From Amycolatopsis sp. WQ 127309 (GTDB lineage: Bacteria > Actinomycetota > Actinomycetes > Mycobacteriales > Pseudonocardiaceae), in the NCBI RefSeq assembly GCF_023023025.1, contig NZ_CP095481.1, positions 2,294,001 to 2,358,000 of the forward strand: a DNA stretch of 64,000 bases, given 5' to 3'. Under the pieces are notes generated by a model. It saw only the letters and a program-made list of their open reading frames with translations. It did not search any database and was not told the origin of the DNA. This document shows positions 50,996 through 58,532 of the stretch, in pieces; positions within the stretch are counted from its first letter, which is position 1; every line of letters begins with the position of its first letter. Position numbers and translations under genes: made by a program.

Positions 50996-51586
50996 ACCGT
51001 CCAGGGCGGCCTGGAGCATGCGGGCCGCGGCGGCGCGGGGCGCCGGGTCGACGGCGATCAGCGCGTTGACGACCGCGCCGTCGACCAGCGCCACGAGCTT
51101 CTCCAGCTCGGCCTCGCGCACCGGCGTGCCCGAGCGGGCGAAGATCTCCGTCAGCAGCTCGTTGAGCTGGGCCGACAGCGTCCGCATCAACGGCCGCAGG
51201 TACGGCCGGCGGCCGGTGGCGACGAGGCGCTCGTAGCGCAGGAGCACGGCTTCGGCGTCCGCTTCCTCGTCGCCGCTCTCCGGGCCCAGCAGCATGTCGA
51301 GCACCAGCTCGACCATCGCCTGGACGCCGCGGTTGCGCGTCGCGAGCTCCTCCAGCCGGCGGCGGCCGGTCTCGAGCTCGGCGTTGCCGTGGTGCTCGAC
51401 GGCCGCGGCGACCAGGTCTTCCAGCGAGTCGAAGTAGTACGTCGTGGACGCGAGTGGCAGCCCGGCCCGCTCGGCCACCGCACGGTGCCGCACGGCGTCG
51501 AACCCGCCCTCGACGAGCAGCTTCGCGGCGGCCTCGACGAGCGCGGCACGCCGTCGTTCCCCCTTGGGAGTTGCCGCAGCGGTCAT
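50990..51586 (-). CDS. TetR-family regulator
   Basis: A 198-residue protein. HTH in ALVEAAAKLLVEGGFDAVRH, RAVAERAGLPLASTTYYFDS, then LEDLVAAAVEHHGN, a standard TetR N-terminus. The C-terminal domain (LVLDMLLGPESGDEEADAEA, LYLRPLMRTLSAQ-like PYLRPLMRTLSAQLNELLTE) is of the TetR_C type found in actinomycete regulators. Its target is not evident; no divergent transporter lies next to it. It converges on the GntR gene with a 6-nt overlap. Confidence 0.88.
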   Translation of the reverse strand: MTAAATPKGERRRAALVEAAAKLLVEGGFDAVRHRAVAERAGLPLASTTYYFDSLEDLVAAAVEHHGNAELETGRRRLEELATRNRGVQAMVELVLDMLLGPESGDEEADAEAVLLRYERLVATGRRPYLRPLMRTLSAQLNELLTEIFARSGTPVREAELEKLVALVDGAVVNALIAVDPAPRAAAARMLQAALDGS

Positions 51587-51620
51587 GGCCGTTCATTCTG
51601 CCAAGCGGTCCGGCGGCGTC

Positions 51621-52325
51621 TCAGAAGCGGGGCGCGAGTTCGCTCGCCAACCGGTCCACGTCACCCGCGTACGGGGCCGCGTTCGCCGCGTCCGGCACGC
51701 TGACCAGCACCAACGTACCGCCGGACGCCGTCGCCACCCGGGCCGTCACGGTGCCCGCCGGCTGGGACTTGAAGGCCACCGAAATGCCCTTCGGGTACAC
51801 CGCCGCGGCGACCTCGCCGCCCGGAACCGGGAACCCCGCGGACCGCGACGCCGTCGTACAGGCGCTGCCCGGGGACGCCTGGGCGGCGGCGACGTGGCCG
51901 GGAAGCTCGCCAGCGAGGGCGATGGCGAGCTCCCCGTCCACCTCTTCGCACCCGGAGGCGCCTTCGGCCAGCTGGCCGGTCTTCCCGTCTCCGCTGCCCC
52001 CCTGCTGGGGCGGCGTGGACGAGAAGTTCGGTGACTCCCCGCCGACTTGAGGACGTGCCGGGCCGAGGCCGGGTTGCCCCGACTGCGCCGACACGGCGGC
52101 GTTGTCCTTCGCCGAGGTCAACCCGGGAGTACCCCCCGAGAGCAGTCCGTAAGCCCCGAAGCCGACGACCACCAGGGCCGCGGCGCTCACGCCGGCGGTG
52201 ATCCGGTTCCGGCGCCGCAGGGTCTGGCGGCGGGACTCGCGCACGACGTCACTCTGGTCGAACGAGGGCGACGGCGCGTCCCCGGGCGCGGCGGAGAACA
52301 ACGACCGCAGCTCCTGCTCATCCAT
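51621..52325 (-). CDS. Membrane protein co-encoded with the ECF sigma factor (anti-sigma-like)
   Basis: A 234-residue protein with a short cytosolic N-terminus (MDEQELRSLFSAAPGDAPSP), one membrane helix at about residues 43-62 (AGVSAAALVVVGFGAYGLLS), a low-complexity linker and an extracellular domain with two cysteines (GCEEVDGELAIAL, GSACTTASRSAG). The ATG overlaps the sigma factor stop by eight bases. Position and topology fit a regulator of the sigma factor, but no zinc-finger anti-sigma motif (HxxxCxxC) is present. Confidence 0.78.
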   Translation of the reverse strand: MDEQELRSLFSAAPGDAPSPSFDQSDVVRESRRQTLRRRNRITAGVSAAALVVVGFGAYGLLSGGTPGLTSAKDNAAVSAQSGQPGLGPARPQVGGESPNFSSTPPQQGGSGDGKTGQLAEGASGCEEVDGELAIALAGELPGHVAAAQASPGSACTTASRSAGFPVPGGEVAAAVYPKGISVAFKSQPAGTVTARVATASGGTLVLVSVPDAANAAPYAGDVDRLASELAPRF

Positions 52326-52827
52326 TGGTCTCCACCTCCCGTTCCAGGACCTGCTTCAGGTTCGCCAGCCCGCGGGCGGTCTGGCTCTTCACGTTGCCTT
52401 CGCTGCAGCCCAGCGCCTGCGCCGCGCCGGTCACGTCCAGTCCTTCGAAGAACCGCATGACCAGCACCGCCCGCTGCTTGGGCGGCACTTCCGCCAACGC
52501 CGCGAGCAGGTCTTCCCTGGTCGCGACGAGGTCGTCGAGCCCGGGTCCGTCGTCGACGCGTTCCGGCAGCACTTCGGTCTGCCACTCGCGCCGCCACGGG
52601 CGCCGCGATTCGTCGATCGTCGCCCGCACGAGCGTCTTGCGCACGTACGCGTCGGTCGCCGCGCGATCCCTGATCTTCGTCCACCTCCGGTGCAGCGCGA
52701 CGAACGCCGTCTGCGCGAGGTCGTCCGCCCGGTGCCAGTCGCCGCAGAGCATGTACGCGGTCCGGCGCACGGCGTCCCGCCGGGCGGCGAAGTACTCCGC
52801 GAACTCCTGTTCGTCGCGCTGATCCAC
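52318..52827 (-). CDS. ECF RNA polymerase sigma factor, SigE family
   Basis: A 169-residue sigma factor. Region 2: FAEYFAARRDAVRRTAYMLC, GDWHRADDLAQTAFVALHRR, WTKIRDRAATDAYVRKTLV, the SigE-family form common in actinomycetes. Region 4: LAEVPPKQRAVLVMRFFEGL, DVTGAAQALGCSEGNVKSQT, ARGLANLKQVL. Full length. Translationally coupled to the membrane protein that follows. Its regulon is unknown. Confidence 0.92.
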   Translation of the reverse strand: MDQRDEQEFAEYFAARRDAVRRTAYMLCGDWHRADDLAQTAFVALHRRWTKIRDRAATDAYVRKTLVRATIDESRRPWRREWQTEVLPERVDDGPGLDDLVATREDLLAALAEVPPKQRAVLVMRFFEGLDVTGAAQALGCSEGNVKSQTARGLANLKQVLEREVETNG

Positions 52828-52962
52828 GCGCTGTCGTGCTCCGCTCTGTTGTCGTCGGTGGGTAGGACGGAATCAGGGGCGTCCACGGTTGCACGGACCA
52901 CCCGGGTTCGACCACTCAAGGGCTCATTGATCCCCGTCCGGCCGGTGTGATGTGATCACTCC

Positions 52963-53982
52963 GTGACCTTCACGCTGCCTCCGCTGGACTTCCGTTCCGA
53001 CACCGTCACCCGGCCGGACGACACGATGCGGGCGGCGATGGCCTCCGCTGAGGTCGGGGACAACGTCCTCGAACGCGACCCGACCGTCGCCGAGCTCGAA
53101 GAGAAGGCCGCCCACGTCCTGGGCATGCCGGCCGCCCTGTGGGTGCCGAGCGGGACGATGGCCAACCTCGTCGCGCTGAGCCTGCACCTGCAGCGCGGAG
53201 ACCGGTTCCTGGCCACGCGCGGGGCGCACGTGCTCGCCAACGAGCTGGGCTCGGCCGCGTGGCTGGCCGGCGGCATGCCGGAGGCGCTGGAGCACGACGG
53301 CGGCCCGGGCCGCCCTTCGCCGAGCACCCTCAAAGCGGCGATCGGACAACCCGGGCCATACTTCACATTACGGACATCTCTCCTCTGTCTCGAGAACACG
53401 CACAACTCCGCCGGTGGCGCGGTGACCCCGCCCGACGAGCACGCCCAGCTGCTGGCCGTCGCGAAGGAGGCCGGGCTGACCGTGCACCTCGACGGCGCCC
53501 GGCTCTGGCAGGCCGCGGTCGCGCTGGAGGTACCGCCGGCGGCGTTGACGGTCGGCGTCGACACCGTGTCGGCCTGCTTCAGCAAGGGCCTCGGCGCGCC
53601 GGTCGGCTCGGTCGTCGCGGGCAGCGTGGACTTCGTCGAGCGGGCCCGCCGGATGCGGCAGATGCTCGGCGGCGGCGTCCGGCAGGGCGGCGTCCTGGCC
53701 GCGGCCTGCCTGATCGCCCTGGACCGCGTCCCCGACCTGGCCGCCTCGCACGAGAACGCGCGGCGGCTGGCCGAAGGCCTGAACGAACACGGCTGGCCGA
53801 CCAACACGCCGGACACGAACATCGTGCTGGCCGAGGTGCCCGACGTGCCGACGGCACTGGCCTGGCTCGACTCGCTGGGCATCCGCACCGGGCCGATGGC
53901 GGGCAAGGTCCGGTTCGTCACGCACCGGGACCTGAGCGCGGCCGACATCGACGAAACCCTGCGCCGGATGGAGAAGCAGTGA
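52963..53982 (+). CDS. Low-specificity L-threonine aldolase family enzyme
   Basis: A 339-residue PLP enzyme cleaving threonine to glycine and acetaldehyde. FRSDTVTRPDDTMRAAMASA, EVGDNVLERDPTVAELEEKA, WVPSGTMANLVALSLHLQRG, LENTHNSAGGAVTPPDEHAQ, HLDGARLWQAAVAL and the PLP Lys208 in SACFSKGLGAPVGS are all classical. The stretch 53341-53400 is less GC-rich than the rest but in frame. The palindrome GTGATCAC (52952-52959) lies just before the start. The next gene overlaps its stop by GTGA. Confidence 0.93.
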   Translation: MTFTLPPLDFRSDTVTRPDDTMRAAMASAEVGDNVLERDPTVAELEEKAAHVLGMPAALWVPSGTMANLVALSLHLQRGDRFLATRGAHVLANELGSAAWLAGGMPEALEHDGGPGRPSPSTLKAAIGQPGPYFTLRTSLLCLENTHNSAGGAVTPPDEHAQLLAVAKEAGLTVHLDGARLWQAAVALEVPPAALTVGVDTVSACFSKGLGAPVGSVVAGSVDFVERARRMRQMLGGGVRQGGVLAAACLIALDRVPDLAASHENARRLAEGLNEHGWPTNTPDTNIVLAEVPDVPTALAWLDSLGIRTGPMAGKVRFVTHRDLSAADIDETLRRMEKQ

Positions 53983-54557
53983 ACTGGATCGTCTTCGACT
54001 ACGGCGACGTGCTCAGCAAGCCGAGCGCGGCCCGCCCGGAGCTGGCCGCCAAGCTGGGCGCGCCGCTGCCCGAGTTCGAGCGGGCCTACTGGGACCTGCG
54101 GATCCCCTACGACGCCGGCAGCACGCCGCTGGAGTACTGGCAGACGGTCGGCGACGCGCTGGGCCGGCCCGTCGACGAGGCGCTGTCGGACGAGCTGACC
54201 CGGATCGACGTCGAGGGCTGGGCGCACCTGGAGCCGTCGTCGAAGGACCTGCTCGAGGCGCTGGCCGAGGCGGGCGCGTCACTGGCCCTGCTCTCGAACG
54301 CGCCGTCGGTGTTCGGCGAGTGGGTCCGCGAGCAGGACTGGGCGCGGTTGTTCCAGGTGACGCTGTTCTCCGGCGACGTCCGGTGCGTGAAACCGGACGC
54401 GAAGATCTTCGAGCTGCTGCTGGAGCAGCTCGGGGCCGAGCCGGGCGACTGCCTGTTCTTCGACGACCGTCAGTCCAATGTGGACGGCGCGCGGGCGGTC
54501 GGGCTCAAGGCCCAGCTGTGGAACGGTGCCGAGGCGGCGCGGGCGTGGCTCGACTGA
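53979..54557 (+). CDS. HAD-family hydrolase
   Basis: A 192-residue phosphatase-like protein. Motif I is IVFDYGDVLSKPS; the usual second Asp (DxDG) is replaced by Gly-Asp (DYGDV), a common variant in this HAD subgroup (compare DFGGV/DYGDV proteins). Motif II LALLSNAPS, motif III Lys in DVRCVKPDAKIFELLLEQLG, motif IV CLFFDDRQSNVDGARAVGLK. GTG start overlaps the threonine aldolase stop, so the two are coupled. Substrate unknown. Confidence 0.88.
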   Translation: MNWIVFDYGDVLSKPSAARPELAAKLGAPLPEFERAYWDLRIPYDAGSTPLEYWQTVGDALGRPVDEALSDELTRIDVEGWAHLEPSSKDLLEALAEAGASLALLSNAPSVFGEWVREQDWARLFQVTLFSGDVRCVKPDAKIFELLLEQLGAEPGDCLFFDDRQSNVDGARAVGLKAQLWNGAEAARAWLD

Positions 54558-54585
54558 GCCGCCCGGCGCCGCTCCGGCGCCGCGC

Positions 54586-54774
54586 TCAGTAGCGGTTGAT
54601 GCGCTTGGGGTCCTTCTTGCCGCTGATGGCGCCGTAGGCGGCCGTGCCGAGGAAGATCACGCCGCCGATGATGGCGATCCACAGGACGGCCTTGAACACG
54701 AAGCCGATCACGGCGCCCAGCACCATGAACGCCACCCAGGCGACGATCAGGCCGCCGACGATCTTCCAGAACAT
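54586..54774 (-). CDS. Small hydrophobic membrane protein
   Basis: A 62-residue protein, mostly two hydrophobic helices (KIVGGLIVAWVAFMVLGAVI, VLWIAIIGGVIFLGTAAYGA) and a basic tail (SGKKDPKRINRY). ATG start, GGAAGCC upstream. Conserved-looking small membrane protein of unknown role; codon usage and low loop content support it as real. Confidence 0.75.
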   Translation of the reverse strand: MFWKIVGGLIVAWVAFMVLGAVIGFVFKAVLWIAIIGGVIFLGTAAYGAISGKKDPKRINRY

Positions 54775-54876
54775 GGCTTCCTCCGATGTGTTCCCGTGGC
54801 CCCTCCGGCCTCGTGACTCAAGCGTGCCACCTCGGCCGGGGAAACTCCCCTCGCAAGAGCAACGTTCAGGGATGAA

Positions 54877-56055
54877 TCAGGGTTCCCCCTGGCCCAGCCA
54901 GGCCCCCAGGCGGCGGACGCCCTCGTCGATGTCGTCGGCGCTGCCGGCGAAGGAGAAGCGCACGTACTTGCCGCCGTCGACCGGGTCGAAGTCGACGCCG
55001 GGCGTGATGGCGAGCCCGGTGTCGGCCAGCAGCCGCCGGCACCAGCTGAGGCTGTCGTCGGTGTGGGCGCTGACGTCGGCGTAGGCGTAGAAGGCGCCGT
55101 CGGCGGGGGCCAGCTTGTCGAGGCCGATGCCCTTCAGGCCGGCGAAGAGCCGGTCGCGGTTGGCGCGGTAGTGCTCGACGTGCGCGTCGGCCTCGGCGTA
55201 CGCCTCGGGTGTGAAGGCCGCGATGGCCGCGTACTGCGAGACCGCGGGCGGGCAGATGGTGAAGTTGCCGGTCAGGACGTCGACGGCGCGGTGCAGGCGC
55301 TGCGGCACGAGCATCCAGCCGAGCCGCCAGCCCGTCATCGCGAAGTACTTCGAGAAGCTGCCGAGCACCATCGGCTCACGGCCGTACTGCCACGCGCAGT
55401 CGAGCTCGGCGCCGTAGGAGACACCGTGGTAGATCTCGTCGCTGATCAGCTGGACGCCGTGCGACGCGCACCAGCCGGTGATGGCGGCCAGCTCCCCGGG
55501 CGGCAGCACGGTGCCGGTCGGGTTGCTGGGGCTCGCGACGATCAGGCCGTCGATCGGGCCCAGCTCGTCGAGCAGGGCCACGGTGGGCTGGAAGTTCGTC
55601 TCGGCGGTCGTCGCGAACTCGACGACCTCGCAGCCGAGCACGGACAGCAGGTTCCGGTAGGCCGGGTAGCCGGGCCGGGCCATCGCGACCCGGGCGCCGG
55701 GGTCGAACGCGCTGAGGAAGGCCAGCAGGAACCCGCCGGACGACCCGGTCGTCATGACGACGTCCTGCGCGCTGACGTCGAGGCCGTACTTCCGCCGGTA
55801 GTGCCCCGCGACGGCGTCCCGCAGCTCCGGGACGCCGAGCTGCTCGGTGTAGCCGAGCGGGCTGCTCCGGAGCGCCTTTTCCGCGGCTTCGAGGACGGGT
55901 TTCGGCGCGGGCACGGACGGCTGCCCGGCGGCGAGCGACACGAGATCGCCGTGACTGCGCTGCCGCGCCCCGGCCGCGGAGATGACGTCCATGACGTGGA
56001 AGGGCGGCACCGCGGCCCGCAGCGCGGGCCCGGCGAAGGCTCCGAGGTCGACCAT
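54877..56055 (-). CDS. PLP-dependent aminotransferase, class I/II
   Basis: A 392-residue fold-type I aminotransferase. VSLAAGQPSVPAPKPVLEAA, GYTEQLGVPELRDAVAGHYR, MTTGSSGGFLLAFLSAFDPG, ASPSNPTGTVLPPGELAAIT, DEIYHGVSYG, the PLP Lys236 in VLGSFSKYFAMTGWRLGWML and VRFSFAGSADDIDEG. Related to aspartate/aromatic aminotransferases; the amino donor is uncertain. The gene starts 27 nt after hairpin repeat copy B. Confidence 0.92.
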   Translation of the reverse strand: MVDLGAFAGPALRAAVPPFHVMDVISAAGARQRSHGDLVSLAAGQPSVPAPKPVLEAAEKALRSSPLGYTEQLGVPELRDAVAGHYRRKYGLDVSAQDVVMTTGSSGGFLLAFLSAFDPGARVAMARPGYPAYRNLLSVLGCEVVEFATTAETNFQPTVALLDELGPIDGLIVASPSNPTGTVLPPGELAAITGWCASHGVQLISDEIYHGVSYGAELDCAWQYGREPMVLGSFSKYFAMTGWRLGWMLVPQRLHRAVDVLTGNFTICPPAVSQYAAIAAFTPEAYAEADAHVEHYRANRDRLFAGLKGIGLDKLAPADGAFYAYADVSAHTDDSLSWCRRLLADTGLAITPGVDFDPVDGGKYVRFSFAGSADDIDEGVRRLGAWLGQGEP

Positions 56056-56081
56056 GCCGCCAGGCTAGCTCCCGGTCACCG

Positions 56082-56142
56082 AAAAGCCGTGAAGGCCTCC
56101 TTCACGGCTGTTAGCGCCGGTAAGGAGGCCTTCACGGCTTTT
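56082..56142. repeat. Long hairpin repeat (GTGAAGGCCTCCTT family), copy B; terminator
   Basis: A 21-nt arm (56082-56102) and its exact complement (56122-56142), with the same core as copy A and a related loop segment (GCCGG-TAAGG on the right side in both). It begins four bases past the stop of the transglycosylase gene and would terminate that transcript before the aminotransferase gene. Confidence 0.87.
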
Positions 56143-56145
56143 GGC

Positions 56146-57291
56146 TCAGTAGCCCTGGTAGGCGCCGCCGTGGGCCATCGCCTTGATGCCGGGCACGTTC
56201 CCGAGGCCGCCGTAGCGGTCGACCGAGTACTTCACGCCGGCGATGATGTTGTCGACCGGGTTGTAGATGTTGTCGTGCCCGGGCAGCTTGTGCGCGTTGA
56301 ACGTCGAGTCGATGCACTGCATGAGCCCCTTGGACGGGTGCCCGGCGGCCGCATTGGAATCCCAGTTGTTGATGGCGTTCGGGTTCCCGCCGGACTCGTG
56401 CTGGATGATCGCCCAGATGTTGGGGATGTCGGCGTCGGTCACGGGGACGCCGGCGGCCTGGAGTGCCTTGATGGCCTCCTGGATCCACTGCTGGACGTTG
56501 CCCGGGGGCGGCGACGCGGGCGGGCCGCCGCTGGGGCCGAGGCCACCGCCTCCGCCGCCACCACCGCCACCACCGCCGCCTCCGCCCCCACCGCCGCCGC
56601 CGTGGGACGCGCCGTTGGAGTGGATGCCGCCGGTGCTCTTGGGGGCCGCGGCCGAGCTGGCCGGCAGCGGCACCTGGTCGTAGCCGCCCTCGATCTGCTG
56701 GGACATCAGCGTCTGCGACGCCTTGATCGCGGTGTCGGCCTGGGTCTGCAGGCCCGCCACGTCACCGTCGTAGCCCGCGGTGATGGTGTGGATGTCGGTC
56801 TTGGCCGTCGCGAGGATCTCGGCCGCGCTGGGGCTCGGGGCCGGCTTGCCGTTGTCGACCGCCGTCTTGGCGTCGGCCAGCGCTTTGTTCATCGCCGACT
56901 CGGCCGTGGTGTTGCGGGCGTTGACGTCCTTCTCCGCGGCCAGCTGCTTGTCCTGGACGGTCTTCTTGATCTGCGCGAGGTTCTGCTGCAGGTCGTCGAG
57001 GTCCTTGGCGACGTCTTCGAGGTGGGTCTGGACCTTCGTCCCGGCGTCACGAACCTGGCGGACGTAGGTGAAGAACTGGTCGGCCGCGGGACCGGCCCAC
57101 ACGTGCGCGTCCAGTGAGTCCGTGGAGGTCTTCAGCGAGGCGTTGTGGTCACCCGCGTTCTTTCCGGCGTCGCGGAACTGCGTCGCGGCGTCGGTGATCT
57201 TCTGCAGATCGACCTTTTCGACCTGGTTCACCTTTTGCAGGAAGGCGTCCCAATTGTCGGGCGTCCCGGCGCCGACCCCGTTCAATGCCAC
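56146..57291 (-). CDS. Type VII secretion-type effector with transglycosylase (SLT) domain
   Basis: A 381-residue protein. The N-terminal 160 residues are a helical WXG100/LXG-like region (DNWDAFLQKVNQVEKVDLQK, AHVWAGPAADQFFTYVRQVR, with a W-x-G turn). A long helical stretch follows (LEDVAKDLDDLQQNLAQIKK). A run of 20 glycines (56534-56593) and a Pro-rich linker lead to an SLT-like lysozyme domain: IPNIWAIIQHESGGNPNAIN with catalytic Glu, GHPSKGLMQCIDSTFNAH, NPVDNIIAGVKYSVDRYGGL. It lacks a Sec signal, so export would be through an ESX system. It is 20 nt downstream of the ESX-like small gene. Confidence 0.88.
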   Translation of the reverse strand: MALNGVGAGTPDNWDAFLQKVNQVEKVDLQKITDAATQFRDAGKNAGDHNASLKTSTDSLDAHVWAGPAADQFFTYVRQVRDAGTKVQTHLEDVAKDLDDLQQNLAQIKKTVQDKQLAAEKDVNARNTTAESAMNKALADAKTAVDNGKPAPSPSAAEILATAKTDIHTITAGYDGDVAGLQTQADTAIKASQTLMSQQIEGGYDQVPLPASSAAAPKSTGGIHSNGASHGGGGGGGGGGGGGGGGGGGGLGPSGGPPASPPPGNVQQWIQEAIKALQAAGVPVTDADIPNIWAIIQHESGGNPNAINNWDSNAAAGHPSKGLMQCIDSTFNAHKLPGHDNIYNPVDNIIAGVKYSVDRYGGLGNVPGIKAMAHGGAYQGY

Positions 57292-57311
57292 TCTCGTGCC
57301 CCCTGCTCAGT

Positions 57312-57623
57312 TCACTTGTCGACGTGCAGCTTGAGGTCGCTCGCCCCGACCTGGTCGGTTTCGGCGATCAGGCCGGCGGCCTTGCGCATGGCGAACCCCA
57401 GCGCCTCCATGTGCTTGCCCGCGGCGTCGAACTGGCTGTGCACGCCGTCCTTGAACTTGCCGACCGAGCTGTGCGCCTCGCCGTTGGCGTCCATCCCGCC
57501 GAAGGGGCTTTCCTTCTCGTGGTCCATGCCGGTGAGCTTGTCCTTGGACTTGTCGAACTCGTCCTTCAGCTTCTCCACCTGGCCGGCCGCGATGGCCATC
57601 GAGTCGGCGTCGTAGACAGGCAC
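57312..57623 (-). CDS. ESX/WXG100-like small secreted protein
   Basis: A 103-residue helical protein. ADSMAIAAGQVEKLKDEFDK and VHSQFDAAGKHMEALGFAMR predict two helices separated by a turn (SPFGGMDANGEAHSSVGKFK); the canonical W-x-G is not present. Size and position beside the transglycosylase effector and PE/PPE/EspG genes suggest an ESX-secreted partner or chaperone. Its own promoter may lie in the 133-nt gap upstream (57624-57756). Confidence 0.7.
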   Translation of the reverse strand: MPVYDADSMAIAAGQVEKLKDEFDKSKDKLTGMDHEKESPFGGMDANGEAHSSVGKFKDGVHSQFDAAGKHMEALGFAMRKAAGLIAETDQVGASDLKLHVDK

Positions 57624-57756
57624 GGTTCGTCATCCCCTTCGGAAAACTTGTGTCCGCCCGATCAGACGTCGGCACGACCAGGACGGTTCCCCGCATACTT
57701 TATGACGTCTCGCGCACACTGCGTACCGATCTCCGCCAACTTCCACCCGGCGGGGC

Positions 57757-58530
57757 TCAGGCCTCCGCCATCAGTTCGCGGATCCGGGTCGCGAGCAGGG
57801 CGTTGTCCGCCGGCGTCACGGTCGCCCACTCGCGGCCGTCGCGGTCCTTGGCCACCTGGAACAGGTACCGGCCCGCGTCCGTGTCGAAGAAGGCCAGGAC
57901 CCGGGGCGCCCGGTGGGCCACGCCGTCGCGGCCGGTGCGTTCCGCGCCGAACTGGCCGCGGGCTTCCTGGCCTAGCAGCATGCCGGACAGCTCTTGGGCC
58001 TGGAACAGCACGACGCCCTGGTCTTCCAAGGCCGTGACCAGCGCTTTCGGGTCACCGCTCGCCGCCGCGTCCGCCGCGCGCAGCGTGTCGTACGGGATGC
58101 TGACGGTCTGGCCGATGCCCGGGCCGAGGTCGCCCGCCACCGAAACCGCTGCCTCCGGGAGGCCGTCCTCCGTCGCCGGGATCAGCCAGACCTCGTTGTT
58201 GTCGACCACGGCCAGGACCGCCTGGCTGCGGACGTTGACCGCGCGGCCGCGGATCTCGCGCTCGGCCCACACCCACACGTCGATGCCGAACTGCGGGCGG
58301 GCCAGCAGGTGCAGCATGTCGGCCACGTCGCCGGACACCCGGTGGTTGCGGGCCAAGCGCCGCTCGGCCAGCGACGTCCAGGCCGCCTCGACGACCTCCG
58401 CGCGTTCCGTGCGGGTGGTTCCCCCGCTCGGCACGTCCAGCGCGACGTGCCGGCGAGGCAGTCCGAGCGACTCCCAGAGGACGTCGAACTCGGACGCGGA
58501 CAGCACGAGGCTGCCGTGGTCACGCGTCAC
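57757..58530 (-). CDS. EspG-family ESX secretion chaperone
   Basis: A 257-residue cytosolic protein of the ESX EspG family, which in mycobacteria binds PE-PPE pairs and delivers them to the secretion machine. LVLSASEFDVLWESLGLPRR, WTSLAERRLARNHRVSGDVA, EVWLIPATEDGLPEAAVSVA, LFQAQELSGMLLGQEARGQF and RVLAFFDTDAGRYLFQVAKD follow the EspG order. GTG start two bases after the PPE-like stop, consistent with binding of the upstream gene product. Confidence 0.9.
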   Translation of the reverse strand: MTRDHGSLVLSASEFDVLWESLGLPRRHVALDVPSGGTTRTERAEVVEAAWTSLAERRLARNHRVSGDVADMLHLLARPQFGIDVWVWAEREIRGRAVNVRSQAVLAVVDNNEVWLIPATEDGLPEAAVSVAGDLGPGIGQTVSIPYDTLRAADAAASGDPKALVTALEDQGVVLFQAQELSGMLLGQEARGQFGAERTGRDGVAHRAPRVLAFFDTDAGRYLFQVAKDRDGREWATVTPADNALLATRIRELMAEA

Positions 58531-58532
58531 GG

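Noticed and set aside
52952-52959. GTGATCAC palindrome before the threonine aldolase gene as an operator
   Set aside because: Eight bases is too short to be significant in isolation.
55063-57117. Long plus-strand frame across the aminotransferase, hairpin and effector genes
   Set aside because: It shadows well-identified minus-strand genes and crosses the hairpin repeat; the sequence lacks any recognisable domain.
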